From: Epiperipatus broadwayi
Taxonomy: Eukaryota > Onychophora > Udeonychophora > Euonychophora > Peripatidae
Reading direction: 5' to 3'
Assembly (NCBI GenBank): GCA_028023455.1
Contig: JAQFVV010006208.1
Span: 6,494,963 to 6,558,962, forward strand
DNA length: 64,000 nt
Shown one piece after another: positions 9,876 through 21,895 of this stretch. Made by a program: the position numbers and the translations under genes. The notes beneath the pieces were generated by a model. That model ran no database searches. It saw nothing but the letters and a program-made list of their open reading frames with translations, and was not told the DNA's origin. Position 1 is the first letter of the stretch; each line of letters starts with the position of its first letter.

Positions 9876-10226
9876 ACAAAATGTTATGGGACTGTAGACT
9901 GTCCCGAAAGTGCTTGGCAGTAAAAATTTTGACAATTTATTAATAGCTTCATTAACTGTGCGCAGAGCACATATATATATATTAATTTATTTAAGCGTTA
10001 ATGAAGTAAAATCTTAACTATTTCAATAACATGAATAACTACGCACGAGACCGGCAGCTACTTCGTACTGGACTGTCAATTTGCACATTTCAGCAGAGAA
10101 TATATTTCTTTACAAAATGTTATGGGACTGTAGACTGTCCCGAAAGCGCTTGGCAGTAAAAATTTTGACAATTTATTAATAGCTTCATTAACTGTGCGCA
10201 GAGCACATATATATATTAATTTATTA
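9876..10226. repeat. Tandem repeat, period 236 bp
   Basis: A block of about 110 bp beginning ACAAAATGTTATGGGACTGT is present at 9876 and again at 10112 with only a few changes. It includes CTGTCCCGAAAGCGCTTGG and TTAACTGTGCGCAGAGCAC. The CGAAAGCGCTTGG motif recalls retroelement ends, but no element was identified. Confidence 0.7.
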
Positions 10227-10229
10227 CAC

Positions 10230-10700
10230 AATATAAAATAAATGATAAAACGAGTAATAATAATAAAAAGAAAATTATTTAAATATCTAATAATCATTAC
10301 TATTTGTTTCCTAAATCTAATTTGAACTTGGAATATGAAAAGTGTGTTAACAGTGTTGTAAGACACTAATGTTAAATAGGAATATGTTGTTTATTATTTT
10401 AACCTCAATAATGTTGGAGAAGTTTTCATTCTTTTAAGAGAACCAAGTACAAATCATTGCTTAGCCTACCTAGATGATATTTACCACATTGGGCTTATTT
10501 ATTTCACCCCAGGATTCTTTACTGGATTCATTTGCAGGCTTAAACATTAGGGGTGCTACTCCACTAACAAAATATAACTAAATGATTAGGATGCCTGATA
10601 TGTACTATATAACAGTGAACAATTAATACTAACATATGAATGATGTGTAAAATATTCCTTACAGATTTACTTATTTAAATAAGAATAATTAACTCCATTC
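10230..10700. other. Intron sequence, nothing recognised
   Basis: AT-rich, no recognised feature. Confidence 0.4.
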
Positions 10701-10705
10701 AACTT

Positions 10706-11625
10706 TGAGATTGAAACTTATGCACAAAGACGCCGCTCGATGGCGCCGTTATCACGCCAAAACTATAAAATACCAGGCCGTTGATTTTAGTCATTTTTCT
10801 GTGTTTTTTGTTATGCGAAAAAAAAAAAAAATACACAAAATCGTATTTTTATCATTTTTTTATATTAACGTAAAGAAATTCAATGACAACAATAAATGTA
10901 AAATAAAATAAACAAATTTCAATTTAATTTGGGAGGTTTTTTTTTGGAGTTACTGCCTTTTTTTGTTGTTGTTTAAAAATTAATAATCGGAACAAACAGT
11001 AAAACTTCTTAGTTCTTGGTTTTACATTTTAATTTTTACAGAGAAACAGATATTAAATAAATGGCTTTAAACTATTTTTTTGATATGCTTTTTAAGGTAT
11101 TTAAAAAAAGTAAATTGCAAATTTATTGCTGGATATTTTTGTGTTACCGCTATTTTTCACTTCAAATACGATGTCAACAAAAAATAAAAGTTGTTAGGGT
11201 TAGGGTTCTGTTGTTGGTAAATCACAGAATTGAACAACATGTGCGATTTCCTGCACCATATTGTTGGTCCCGTTGAATGTTACGAACAGTACGTTACTTG
11301 ACGCGTTACCTAATTCCAAATGCCTTTACACATCTATCTGGACAAGATTTTGCCACTTAAAACTTCAATACAGAATGTTGTAAAGAGTTGGATAATTATT
11401 AATTAATAAATTTTGAATATTTCAATACTTTAAAAAAAAAATCAATAAAAAACACATTTCCATCAAATTCAAAAACACACACCCTCTCACCAAGACATAA
11501 AAATTGTATAAACTATACGAATTGCGCAAAAAATTTATTTGCTGCGATGCGACAAAGCAGCCTGCAATCTGTTACATATAAACTGCGCCATCGATCGACG
11601 TCTTTGTCCATAAAACTACAATCCC
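10706..11625. mobile_element. Non-autonomous DNA transposon-like element with about 40-bp terminal inverted repeats
   Basis: The left end ATGCACAAAGACG, CGCTCGATGGCGCCGTT (about 10717-10750) matches, inverted, AACTGCGCCATCGATCG, ACGTCTTTGTCCATA at 11581-11615. The inside has no transposase. The ends are GC-rich in an AT-rich setting. Target duplication and superfamily are not clear. Confidence 0.65.
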
Positions 11626-11639
11626 CATAAAATATATAA

Positions 11640-13130
11640 CAATTGCAGTATAGCACAGGTTTTATATAAATTTAATAGTTACTTACATTTATCCAACCTA
11701 AAGTAAATCACATTTAATTTCATTCAATATCAACAACAATAATATTAAATAAAAATGTTACTTCTTTATTTGCATAGTAATATCTGAGAAAACTTTATTA
11801 CATTAATAAAAACTATAATATTTACTAACTAAGAAAGAAGCAGTTATGAGGATGTGAATTAAATAATTAATTGATTTATTGCTCAGTTAATTTCATTTTT
11901 GTAATATAATCCTTTCTAGAATCACATAAACTTGATACATTCCATTTATCATACTTGTTGATTCAAGGTAAGTTACATTCAACATATTAATTCATTTTAA
12001 GATTGCTCATCTCTTGAGCACTTACCATATTTAATATTTGCTTTGATAATCCACAATTCAGGAATAGCATTTAAATATTTAGCTTTCATAATCCGTTATC
12101 CATTGAATGATATTTACATATTTAGCCTTCATAATCTGAACTGCATTTCTTTAAGCACTGGAAACAAATTCACAGTTTGCTACATGCAGCAGTTTAATTC
12201 TTTTGAACTGATGTTATAGTTCTATTCAAAGGATTAGCAGTCATTACTTCTTTAATTTGAGATATATAATTAATTTATTCATTTATAAATCTTTAACCCA
12301 TGTTGAGATATTTAACTAATTTTTTTTAAAAAATAACAAAATCATGAACTAATGAAGTCTTGTTTATTAATTCAAAAATATTTGAAGTAGTCACTATTTT
12401 TGAAAAGGGAGAAATCCAGGCTGTATGCATTTGAAAAATGTAGGTCTTTGTAATCTGGTTTCAAGACTATTTAATTTTAATTTTCCAATGATTTCAGCCA
12501 TTTTTGTATAGAAATTTATCACTTGCAGGCTTCTTGGTAGTTCTGCAGCATCACCTAGCAGCCACAGTATGCATAACCAAAATTACCCATAATTATTAAA
12601 AATTAAAAATATACATGATTATACTTTTATTTTATACATATATGTTTTATTTTTAAAAATAGAAAATAAATTCTAATCTAATGTGAATAAAAAAATCATA
12701 GCAGATAAGAATGACCACATCTTGTGAAGCTGGTAACCAATGACTGTTTTCCTATCATTGAATTTAGAAAATGTGTTGAATAATCATTTATAAATGCATA
12801 TTTTTAACAAATCAACTTCAACTTCTTGAATTTTTTGAAAATATATAAAATATTAATTGTAATATACATATATTCATTTGTAATCATTTCACATTTTTTT
12901 AATAGGCAGAAAATGACTTAATTATAAATGAGTGTTAAGGTGCCGTAATTCAACACTATTTTCTTAATTCTAAAAACATTTATTTCAAGCTTATATCAAT
13001 TAACTAACACCAAATAGGCAGTGTTAACAGAATTTCTGAGCACATGAATTTATATATGTAGTAAATTCTGAGTTTCTTTGAGGAAACCCATTTCTATCAT
13101 ATTCATCCCTTTTTTGTCATTTAATGCAAA
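11640..13130. other. Intron sequence, nothing recognised
   Basis: AT-rich single-copy-looking intron sequence; no coding, RNA or family-level repeat signal was seen. Confidence 0.4.
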
Positions 13131-13139
13131 CTTTAAAAA

Positions 13140-13870
13140 TTAAGGGTAGTTGAAAGATGACAATGCTTAATAAAGCCCTACCCCTGTGCTTTCCTATGCA
13201 AATCCCCAGACTTATGGCTTTCATCAGTGAGGAGCTTTGGATCCTGAAACAGTGCAACTAGATCTTAGAATGTAATGTACCTTTCTTCCTGCTCATAATT
13301 TACATTTATGTTATACTATTAAGGCATCAGTCCAAACTAAAAAAAACATAAATGTTTCAATCTAAGCCAACTTACATGTTTATGTAGATCTGAATTCAGT
13401 TCACTTTCTACACATTATGATTTTAATTTTATAACATAGAAGTAAATGGCAGAATGTGGAATAAAGATACATTAGATCCTATGGTCCAGTTGCACTGCTC
13501 CAAAATCCAAAACTTCTCACTGATAAAAACCATAAGTTTAAAACTACTCTGATGATTCTGAAAAGGAAAGCATAGGATAAGGATTTATTAAGCACTGTTG
13601 TCTGGAAACTATCATTTCTCTCTAAAGCTTAACATAAATAGCAAAAATAAAGATGGAATAGTTTGCTAATATAACAACAATATATAAACCAAAAATATGT
13701 GATAGGTGTAATGATATTTTATATCAAATTCTGGCCAAGGGATAGGGTTGGCTTTAGTTATTAAAAAAAACAACTAAATACAACATATACAGACACTGAA
13801 CTGGCTTCAGATTTATATCAATACCAGGATATGTACCTGGTCTATGGAAAGGCCATTATTTTTGTAATAC
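13140..13870. repeat. Diverged family A-like repeats with eroded hammerhead remnants
   Basis: Inverted halves: minus-strand remnant at 13190-13265 (TTTCATCAGTGAGGAGCTTTGGATC, the complement of the family A core, with the GAAAC part deleted) and plus-strand remnant at 13490-13560 (ATCCAAAACTTCTCACTGAT). A third relative lies at 14690-14800. They are old or form a separate subfamily. Confidence 0.6.
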
Positions 13871-14139
13871 TTTTTTTAATTGGTTGCTTTAAGATATTTC
13901 AATCATGCATGATATAACTGCCGAGCTGCGAATTATGTAATATTAAACTACACGACTTCAATAATATGCTACCCAAAACTAAATATAAATGCGGTTCTAT
14001 AGCATTTATATCTGCCCCTCATGAAATAGCACATGTCAAATAAGAATTTATATACTGTAATCGCACTTTCTTTGTGATTTAAATACTGTACTTATTCAGT
14101 TCTGTATTGTAATTAAAACAGATGTATTGATTTTATTGT

Positions 14140-14500
14140 GATTGTTTTTTCCTTCAAAAAGTTTAATTCCAAAATATTTTTTTAGAATCCGAAATGTACC
14201 CAGTCTATGAAAATGCTGTCATTTTTGTAATGTATATTTTTAATTGGTTGATTTAACAAATCAATTTCTTTGCGTAAAATGCTTCATAAAAAATCTCTGA
14301 TGAGAGACATAGCTTGAAACCAGTCTGGGGATGGGGACCATCATAGATAAAGACTTCAGGTATTTTCTATTGTAGCATTTATCATAAAAAAATAAAAAAA
14401 TAAGCTTGTTTAGAGCTATTAGTAGGCTCTTTACATATTACATATTGGTAATACAAGCTATATAGGTCATGTGATATATGACTGATTTTTTATTAAAATT
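14140..14500 (+). repeat. Family E-like element with hammerhead-like core
   Basis: Ends in TTGTTTAGAGCTATTAGTAGG and TAGGTCATGTGATATATGACT, the family E terminus. At 14296-14336 the plus strand has CUGAUGA, a weak stem II, GAAAC, CAGUC and UGGGG. Stem I does not close next to C3, so activity is unlikely. Confidence 0.6.
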
Positions 14501-14629
14501 AATTATAGTTTATTAATGATGAAAAAATATTTTTTTTCTTGAAAAATATGCCCTCTAACAAAGAAATATTTAACTTGAATATCACAAGACAGTTTTACAA
14601 ACACTTAGGGATTTTATATATAAGATATA

Positions 14630-14985
14630 AGCAAGTTGGCTTAGATTGAAAACATGTATATGTTTTTTTTATTATTTTGGGATAATAGTATAACATAGAA
14701 ATAAATGTCAAGAGCTGGAAGGAAAGTATATTCGATCCTAAGGTTCAACTGTACTGTTCCAAGATCCAAAACTTCTCACTGATGAAAGTCTAAGGATTTG
14801 GATAGAAAAGCACAGGATAGGAATTTATTAAACACTGTCATTTGGCAACAATTATTGCTTTCTAAAGCTAACACTAAATGGCAAAAAGGAAGATCGACTA
14901 GTTTCTAATATAACAGCAATATGCAAGCTGAAGACATGTGATAAGTCATGTGATGTTTTATTGATTTACATCACATCTACAGATC
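14630..14985 (+). repeat. Diverged family A-like repeat
   Basis: Same subfamily as 13430-13620: TAACATAGAAATAAATG block, ATCCAAAACTTCTCACTGATG (14762 onward) and a GTCATGTGATG end near 14955. The ribozyme is lost after the CUGAUGA box. Confidence 0.6.
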
Positions 14986-15254
14986 AGTCTTTAATAATTA
15001 GCTGTTTTTGGTGAAACATAAGATTCCCTTGTCATTGCTTATTACAAGAAGTAAGGGAATGAAAATGAAGCACTGTGATTTGGTGTCAAGCTTACAATGG
15101 ATGGTTCAATAGTAGTATAAATAAAGCAAATAATTGTAATAAATCCAGCTGATAACTTCAGCAGAAAAAGTCTTGTGTTCATATAGTCAAAAATAACCCA
15201 AATTTATCTTTAAGAATAAAACTTATTGTAATAAATAGGAAGTATTTATTGGGG

Positions 15255-15960
15255 AAAAGTCGTAACTTACATTCCAGGCTAATATCCAATGTGTCATGTT
15301 TAGTTTATTGTATGCAATGCAATACACTACAGCTTCTCCTTTCTTGGCGTCAGGAATCTCTCAGTCACTATGCCCAGAGAAACCTGACTCTCCATACAGT
15401 AGTGATATCAAGTGCAAGACTTCATAATCAATGGATGCAGGAATGTTTGTAAATAAAATCCCTATATAGTGCCTACTCATTCAAGATCCTCAGACTAGTT
15501 TCTAGCTTGTGACTTTCATCAATGAGGAGCCTTGGATTTGAGTGAACTGATTATGAAGACTTGCACTTGGTGATACTATTGTATGGAGAGTTTGGTAGTA
15601 GGAAGACAGGCATTAGATGCATAGGTGTGAATGTTAAAGGAGGCAATTCAAGGAGAAATGGTATGGGCTATCAAATATCCCATGATGACCTTTTTTATTA
15701 TTATCAAGATGTTTTCACAACAGCAAAACTGTCCACATAGTAGTGTCACTCACTGCAAGCAGAGTAATTAATGGATTCAGGAAGGTTTGTGCATGAAATC
15801 TCTACCTAGTGCATACTCATCCAATCACCCCAGTCTAGTTTCTAGCTTGTGGCACTAGATAGGGATTTTATGCACAAGCCTTCCTGCATCCATTTATTAC
15901 TCTGACTTCAGTGGCTCTACTATATGAAGAGGTTTGCCTCTGTGAAAACAGTCTGTGTAA
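15255..15960. repeat. Mosaic of inverted family A fragments and LINE-A tail
   Basis: Contains the inverted tRNA-like LINE-A tail (15345-15385), family A end segments in both directions, and a minus-strand family A core at 15490-15545. That core has stem II AGU:GCU instead of GGC:GCC, which preserves pairing through a G-U pair, but its first core base is U instead of C. A second foldback spans 15735-15930. Confidence 0.65.
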
Positions 15961-15984
15961 GTATAAAGAGTGGTGATCATGTGA

Positions 15985-16385
15985 TGTTTGATGGTTTAAT
16001 ACCAATCCTGCCCAATAGGATTATGGTGACTGTGGTAATTAGAGAACCAAAACACTAAAAGCATGGATCCTGAACTGAGTTCAGATCTATTTGACTATAC
16101 AAGCTAATGAGCTTAGCTTGAAAACGTTGTGTTTTCATTTTGGACTCAAAGCTTTATAGTTTGCTAAAAAAGTAAAAGGTGGCTGTTGGAGGGTTGCATA
16201 GATCCCATGATCTAGGTGCAGTGTTCTCATATCCAAGATTTCTCACTGATAAAAGACTCGAGCTAGAAACTAGTCTGGGGATATTAGATGTGAACATTAG
16301 ATAGGAATTTTAGGCACAAACCTTCCTGCATCCATTGATTACTCTGGCTTGCACTGAGTGGTACTAGTGTATGGAGAGTTTTGCC
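15985..16385 (+). repeat. Family A unit with degenerate hammerhead
   Basis: Full-length-like unit from GGTGATCATGTGATGTTTG through GAACTGAGTTCAGATCT to GAGAGTTTTGCC. The core at 16243-16290 reads CUGAUAA and stem II is disrupted; the stem III and GUC site (CTAGTCTGGGG) remain. Confidence 0.78.
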
Positions 16386-17115
16386 TCTGAGAAATGGGAT
16401 GGTCCCTATATAAGAGATGCAAAAAGCAAAATTAAAATGTCCATTAGATTGCAGTTTATGGATAATAAGAGAATAGCCAAAATAGTATTTAATTGGGTTA
16501 TGAGTAAAGGGCTGGTAATAAGATGGATGAGAAAGATAGTATGGTATGCAGATTTGGATAAAGAATTTATGTCAGTATACTTATACAAAAGGTGAGATGA
16601 TTGTGTTAGTAGACTTATTGAGTGTTATAGTGATAAAAATAGGAAGTTAATAAAAATAGGAAGTTGGAGAGATGAAGAACTAGTATGGAAAGTAAAATGA
16701 GTTTAAATATATATAGAAGTAAATGGAATTTTGGTGTGAGTTAATTTATGATAATAGCAGGAAAGTGGTTTATTGTTTAAGGCTTGAACAAGATTTTTAG
16801 TAACGAGGAAATATACAAGTAAATGGAAAAATGTGAGTGATTTAGTCTGCAAGTTGTGTAAGACAAAAAATATTAGGCATCTGTTAATTGAATGTAAATG
16901 CCTGAAAGTAGAAAGGGTGCAAATAATGAAGTTGTGGAAGAATAAATATAAACAAAGTGGTTATACAGAAAGTGGGTTACTGGTTTTTGTACTGGGTTTG
17001 GGTAAAGATAAGATGGATTTAGATATAAAGGCTATGGAGTTGACAAAGATTATGTTGTAGAAATGGGATGGAGCAGGATAGAGAAGAATATGGGAAAACT
17101 TGGGGCAGGGAATGG
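16371..17115 (+). pseudogene. LINE-A C-terminal region, degraded
   Basis: Plus-strand fragments encode KWDGPYIRDAKSKIKMSIRL, VFNWVMSKGLVIRWMRKIV, GSWRDEELVWKV and, at 16833-17060, DLVCKLCKTKNIRHLLIECK followed by CLKVERVQIMKLWKNKY and SGYTESGLLVFVLGLGKDKM. The C-x2-C ... H-x4-C arrangement is the zinc-knuckle-like C-terminus found after many LINE reverse transcriptases. Several stops break it. It abuts a family A element on the left, which probably truncated it. Confidence 0.78.
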
Positions 17116-17129
17116 AAAGGTAAAATGGC

Positions 17130-17285
17130 TAACAGGTTTCTCTGGGTGTAGTGGTTAAGAGATTCCTGACTCCATATAAGGAGGGAACAGTGCATCACAT
17201 TACACCACATGATCACATACTGTTAATAACAGCATGTGGAAGCATATGAAATGGTGATCATGTGATGTTTTGATGGTTTTAGTTT
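17130..17285 (+). repeat. LINE-A tRNA-like tail plus family A end
   Basis: TTTCTCTGGGTGTAGTGGTT and AGATTCCTGACTC match 5590-5665; then GAAATGGTGATCATGTGATG of family A begins at 17248. Confidence 0.6.
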
Positions 17286-17433
17286 ATTGTATTAAAAATA
17301 TTAGTTACCATGGGTATATTTATTCTTTTTACAATTATTCAAAACGAAGCCTTTCTTAATTTTTTTTAGTATAAGAAATCATATGATATATGTATTTCAA
17401 TTTTGAAATTTACCCTGTTTCCTAAAATTATAG

Positions 17434-17505
17434 GTGGTCTTGCAGAGTTGGAAGTTGTAGAAGAGAAAACTCCGATCATCATCATGGAAATCACGAATGA
17501 TGAGG
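17434..17505 (+). CDS. UNC-89/obscurin-like gene, exon 2 (short linker)
   Basis: 72 bases, phase 1 at both ends. The acceptor is AAAATTATAG and the donor is GAGG|GTAAAT. Joined in frame to the previous exon it reads GGLAELEVVEEKTPIIIMEI then TNDE. This is a charged linker between the PH domain and the Ig array with no domain of its own. The exon is real because phase, splice sites and frame agree with both neighbours and the reading has no stop; base content is higher than in surrounding intron. The function is only as spacer. Confidence 0.7.
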
Positions 17506-17823
17506 GTAAATAGTTTATTTTATTTTATATTTAAATTTTTTAAAAGTGTAGTTGATTGAAATTAATACCAATTTCTGTGATTTTTAATATTTGTAAAGAA
17601 GGTAAAAGATAAAAGTAAACCATAGACTCGATGCCTATAGAAATGCGACACCCCACCATAACCCCCATGAAATATAATTGTTAGTGCCCTGACTTAGCTA
17701 AAAACTCATTTGCAGCTTATCTGAAAGAATAATCATAGTTACTTGTGATCTGAAAACATTTTTGAAAATTCATCATCCAGCCATAAGTCCCTGAGTAATC
17801 TATATTGCACTTATATAGTTTTA

Positions 17824-18300
17824 ATTGTAGAGGATTTGAACATGGACTTTCAAGCACTCTTCAGCTATCGACTCTATCTCGTACAACTGATACACATGAC
17901 CACATACATGTGAAAAAGATAAATAATCTCCAATAACCCTATTTCATGCTAAAACATCCACTCATCGGTTGATCCAGATCATCTCCCACACATCAGTGCT
18001 CAGTTTATATTAAGATAGCAAGACTTCAAACTTTAATGAGCAAACTTCAATCTTCTTCATTCTCTGACTCTTCAACCATCCATATCATTGAAAATCTAAA
18101 TATGGAACCCTCAAAGCCCTTGTTGATGCCTATGATTATGTATACATGTGGGAGATAATGATCTGGACCAGCTGATGAGTGCTGGTTCAGCACGAAATAT
18201 GTATATTGGAGATCATTTATCTTTTTCACATGTGGTTGTCATGTGTATCAGTCGTATGAGAGTTGATAGCTGAAGGGTGCTTGAAAGTCTGTGTTCATGT
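17824..18300. repeat. Family D head-to-head dimer
   Basis: Left unit on the minus strand (17824-18130, core decayed), right partial unit on the plus strand (18130-18300) with an intact hammerhead. The right half ends GAAAGTCTGTGTTCATGTCC, the inverted form of the left unit's start. Confidence 0.78.
18154..18221 (+). ncRNA. Hammerhead ribozyme, family D, best-preserved copy
   Basis: C3 at 18172, CUGAUGA 18172-18178. Stem II is the perfect hairpin GUGCUGGUUCAGCAC (18179-18193). GAA is 18194-18196 and A15.1 is 18197. A minimal stem III uses AUAUGUAU (18197-18204), giving an AUA cleavage site with A17 at 18205. Inner stem I pairs CCAG with UUGG (one wobble); outer stem I pairs GAUAAUGAUCU (18154-18164) with AGAUCAUUUAUC (18210-18221, one bulge). 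The G-C pair next to A9 is the canonical one. Sense to the host gene. Confidence 0.85.
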
Positions 18301-18429
18301 CCTTCACAATTACATTTAATTTCCAAGTATATTAAATTTTACTTGTATTCTAATACTATATAGTTTTACAGAATTGGTTTATTCAAAAATAAGTATTTAT
18401 TATTTAAGTACTCACTTTAATATACAAGC

Positions 18430-18680
18430 ATTAAATGTATCATCACATGATTACTATTTGTTATGCTAGCACATTACAGTTATTAAAACATGCAAAACTT
18501 TCCATACAGTAGTGCCACTCAGTGCCAATCAGAGTAATCAATGGATGTCAGAAGGCTTGTGCATATGAATAGGCACTAGATAGGAATTTTATGCACAAGC
18601 CTTCTGGCATCCATTGATTACTTTGGTTGGCACTGACTGGCACTACTGTATGGAGAGTTTTGCCTGTTTTAATAGCATTA
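18430..18680. repeat. Family A foldback without ribozyme
   Basis: Near-perfect inverted arms from the GCAAAACT, TTCCATACAGTAG side (18493) to the CTACTGTATGG, AGAGTTTTGCC side (18648), meeting at about 18565. The hammerhead centre has been deleted, leaving a pure hairpin. Confidence 0.78.
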
Positions 18681-18751
18681 AATGTATTATTTTTGGCATG
18701 TATTCTTTAAAGATGTGCAATGTAGTTTTCTAATATTATTTCCATAATGTT

Positions 18752-19195
18752 TAATACTATGTGCCTTGAGTGTTCAACTTGACACTAGAGGGACCTCTGC
18801 AAATGTTCACACAAGATTAAGACTTTATAAAGATAAGAGTGGTCACTCTTATCTTCAACCTACTTTCTAATTATATAGGTGGATTTAAATCAGTTTGATT
18901 TGAGAGTGTGAAACTCTTCACTAATTAAGTCCACAATTTCTATTAAACACTAACATTTGCAAAATCTTCTGAAATATGAGTTAATGTTGAGATCTTGTAG
19001 TTAGAAATATTTTGAAACAATGTAAAGTTGTACATATTAATTTATTAAGCACATGGTCAGCATGTAAGTACATATATATTCAAGGCTATAACCTTAATAC
19101 TATGTGCCTTGAGTGTTCAATTTGCCACTAGAGGGACTTCTGCAAATCTCCACACAAGATTATGACTTTATAAAGATAAAAACTGCCACAACAGA
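18752..19195. repeat. Direct repeat, spacing 343 bp
   Basis: A block of about 100 bp (TAATACTATGTGCCTTGAGT ... CACTAGAGGGAC ... ACACAAGATTA) occurs at 18752 and 19095. It is not part of the ribozyme families. Confidence 0.7.
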
Positions 19196-19199
19196 CTCG

Positions 19200-20090
19200 T
19201 TTTAAAAATGCCTTTTCAGAAAAGGAATCAGGAAAAATCAAAAAATAAATCCAAAATGTTTACCTCAAATAAATGTAAGAGTACACAATTGAAAAAACTG
19301 TTTGCATTAAATAAAATGAAAACAAACAAAAAATTTCTAAGGAATAAAAGTTGAAAAAAAGACATATCAAAAAGTACCATTCATAAAATATCTAGAAACT
19401 GGAAAGTGACTTAAGTAAATACTCACAATAAATGCAAATATAAATATAAAAGAAAAACTAATAAATTGATAAGGAATATCTTTTAAGTTAATTAAATATT
19501 TATTTTTATATATATTTTTCTTATAAATCTTTATCTTATATAAATACTTATGAATTTATAAATGTATTTTTTTTCTTAATTAAATTAAAAATCTTATATG
19601 TTATTATTTCCTATGCAAATGTAAGAGGGTGTATTGATATAAGCCGCACCAATGCTTTTTTCTACCTTTTTTTTTTTTAATCTTTTTCAATCTTCATTTT
19701 TTTAACATAAATTTTTCTGTTAAATTGCAAACATTTTAAATGAATATTTTTAATTACCTTAATGACTTTTAAGAATTAAAAAATTAAATAAAAACTGTTT
19801 TAAAGTGCTTAACACAATTAGATTTTGTTTATTGTATAATTTATTCTTAGTATTTTATGTTCAAATATTTGAAATAGAATAAGCTTTCTCCAAATAAAAA
19901 TGATTTTGTATTGCTGATATTTTTGGATAATTAAAAAAACCATTTCATGTCACAGACATAAAAAAATGTTTTGCAATCTAATTGCAAATACAAATGGAGT
20001 GAAAACTTAATATGATAATGTTTTTAATAGTTTCACTTTATATATCATCAATTATCAGTAAATTAATGCTTTTGTATATACTTGATCAAT
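19200..20090. other. Intron sequence, nothing recognised
   Basis: Very AT-rich, with no recognised feature. Confidence 0.4.
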
Positions 20091-20094
20091 AGTA

Positions 20095-20545
20095 TTACAA
20101 TCACCAAACATCACATGATGATCATTTCTTATGCTTGCCCAACTCTCCATACAGTATTGCCACTCAGTGCAAGCCTGAGTAATCAATGAATGCCAGAAGG
20201 CTTGTGCATAAAATCCCTATCTAGTGCCTACTCATCCAATATCCCCAGACTAGTTTCTGGCTTGTGGTCTTTATCAGTGAGGAGCTCATAGTTTTGTAAT
20301 TAAGTAAAGATAAAAGGTGGCTGCTGGAGGGTTGCATTAGATCCTAAGATCTAGGTGCAGTGCGTTCAGATCTAAGGCTCCTCACTGATGAAGGCCACAA
20401 GCCAGAAACTAGTCTGCAGATATTGGATGACTAGGCACTAGATAGGGATTTATGCACAAGCCTTCTGTCACCCATTGATTACTCTGGCTTGCACTGAGTG
20501 GCACTACTGTATGGAGGGTTTTGCCTATTTTAATAATAGTATTAC
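20095..20545. repeat. Family A foldback dimer with a ribozyme core on each arm
   Basis: Left arm, minus strand: core complement at 20235-20290 (core would read CUGAUAA, mutated). Right arm, plus strand: C3 at 20385 with CUGAUGA, GGC:GCC and GAAAC intact, but inner stem I is spoiled (UCUGCAGA). The outer ends pair over more than 100 bp. Confidence 0.78.
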
Positions 20546-20699
20546 AATCGATAAAAAGAAGTTAATGACTTTATTTTTAAATTGTTTGAAGGGAAAAATT
20601 CTTTCATTTTTTAACTGCAACATTTTATTAATGGATTTATGTTATTTTATTTTCTTCTAGATTGATATTCTTTTATATTTTTTAACATTTTACATGATC

Positions 20700-20960
20700 A
20701 TTTGTTATATATAGGGGGTCTGAACTCAGACTTTTACATGACCTTCAACTATCCATGCTGACTCATACTGCTGACACATTGATCACCCACATGTCAAAAA
20801 GATAAACAATCACCAATATACATATTTCATGCTAAACCAGCTCTCATCAGTTGGTCCAGATTATCATGTCCATACATATATACAATCAATGCTCAACTTA
20901 TATTAAAATAGCCAATCTTCATACTATAATGGACAGGCTTCAATCCACTCCACATATATT
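20700..20960 (-). repeat. Family D element with hammerhead
   Basis: Starts at GGGGTCTGAACTCAGACTTT (20714). The minus-strand ribozyme (about 20802-20868) has CUGAUGA, GAAA and a palindromic stem III with the AUA site and UUGG/CCAA stem I intact. Stem II (GAGCUG with UAGCAU) has one A-A mismatch. Confidence 0.72.
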
Positions 20961-21394
20961 ACATATTGGTGTGCATGTATGAAAAGGCCTATACTGTAGG
21001 AAAAAAAATTTCATGATCATTTGTTGTAAGTTATAGGGGAGAGACCTTAAATTAAGTAGTTATGATGAGTAATGCAACTAATAGATTTCTGCATTAGAAA
21101 TTTGATAGTTTCTAAAAATTAATAAAAACCAATACTTCTGTTGTTATTTACCAGAGATAATATTATTATTACATACAATTAAAATAATTGCCAAGTGCTT
21201 TCAACACTAACGTGTCCTTATAAAGGCAAACTCTATAAAACATTAACTCTTTCCAGACCTAAAAAATCACTTTAACAATCAGACATTACTAATCAGAAAA
21301 CTAGTTTGTTTAGCATTAATTGCATCCTGGGATTTTTTAATTAAATGTGATCCCTTAATCTCTCATTTCTTATCATGTGGTTCATACATCAATA

Positions 21395-21690
21395 TATTAA
21401 ACTTTTGTGAAATAAAACTATGATTACAAAGAAATCAAGTCATATGTCACATGACCTAATTTAACAAGCTTGTATTATAAATGTTATATATAGAGCTCTC
21501 AAATAAGCTCTTAACAAACTTTGCAAAATATCCCCAACCTCAGACTAGTTTCTGCTACTGGCTTCCTCAATGAGGTGCTTCCTCAATGAGGTGCTAGGAC
21601 CTCACTGAGGAAGCCAGAAGCAGAAACTGGTTTGGGGTTGAAAATATTCTGCAAAGCTTGTTAAGACCATATTTGCGAGCTCTATATTTA
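21395..21690. repeat. Family B foldback, two hammerhead remnants
   Basis: Begins with AAATCAAGT..CACATGACC-type end (21431), a minus-strand core (complement at 21525-21585, C3 changed to U) and a plus-strand core at 21598-21655 that reads CUGAGGA ... GAAAC with site GGUU. The arms AAATAAGCTCTTAACAA and TTGTTAAGACCATATTTG close the hairpin. It directly abuts the Penelope-like fragment to the right. Confidence 0.75.
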
Positions 21691-21895
21691 AAACTATGAT
21701 CCTTGCACATTGATGAATATAAAATGTTGAATATATCATACTATCTTCTATCGCTTTTTTATATGAATAATTATGTTGTTGCATACAACATTTCGTATTC
21801 ATCCTTGTTTCACCAATGTAAATAGCACAACATCCTGGAACTTGACAAACAATAAAATATATAATTTGGCATTTACTACTATTAGCCATTAACAA
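21690..21895 (-). pseudogene. Penelope-like element fragment, GIY-YIG endonuclease region
   Basis: One open frame on the minus strand encodes KCQIIYFIVCQVPGCCAIYI, then GETRMNTKCCMQQHNYS. A Cys pair before AIYIGET is typical of the GIY-YIG endonuclease that follows the reverse transcriptase in Penelope-like elements, where this domain nicks target DNA; the canonical form is a Y(I/V)GxT with a downstream Arg and a His. The Arg position reads Cys here (TKCCMQQH), so the enzyme is probably dead. The fragment is cut on the 3' side by the family B foldback. I did not see the reverse transcriptase. Confidence 0.75.

Noticed and set aside
11193-11208. TTAGGGTTAGGG, telomere-like
   Set aside because: Only two units in the middle of intronic sequence; expected by chance or as an interstitial relic.
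13190-13620. Functional hammerheads in the 13-kb repeats
   Set aside because: GAAAC is deleted in the first and the core reads CUGAUAA in the second; only relics.
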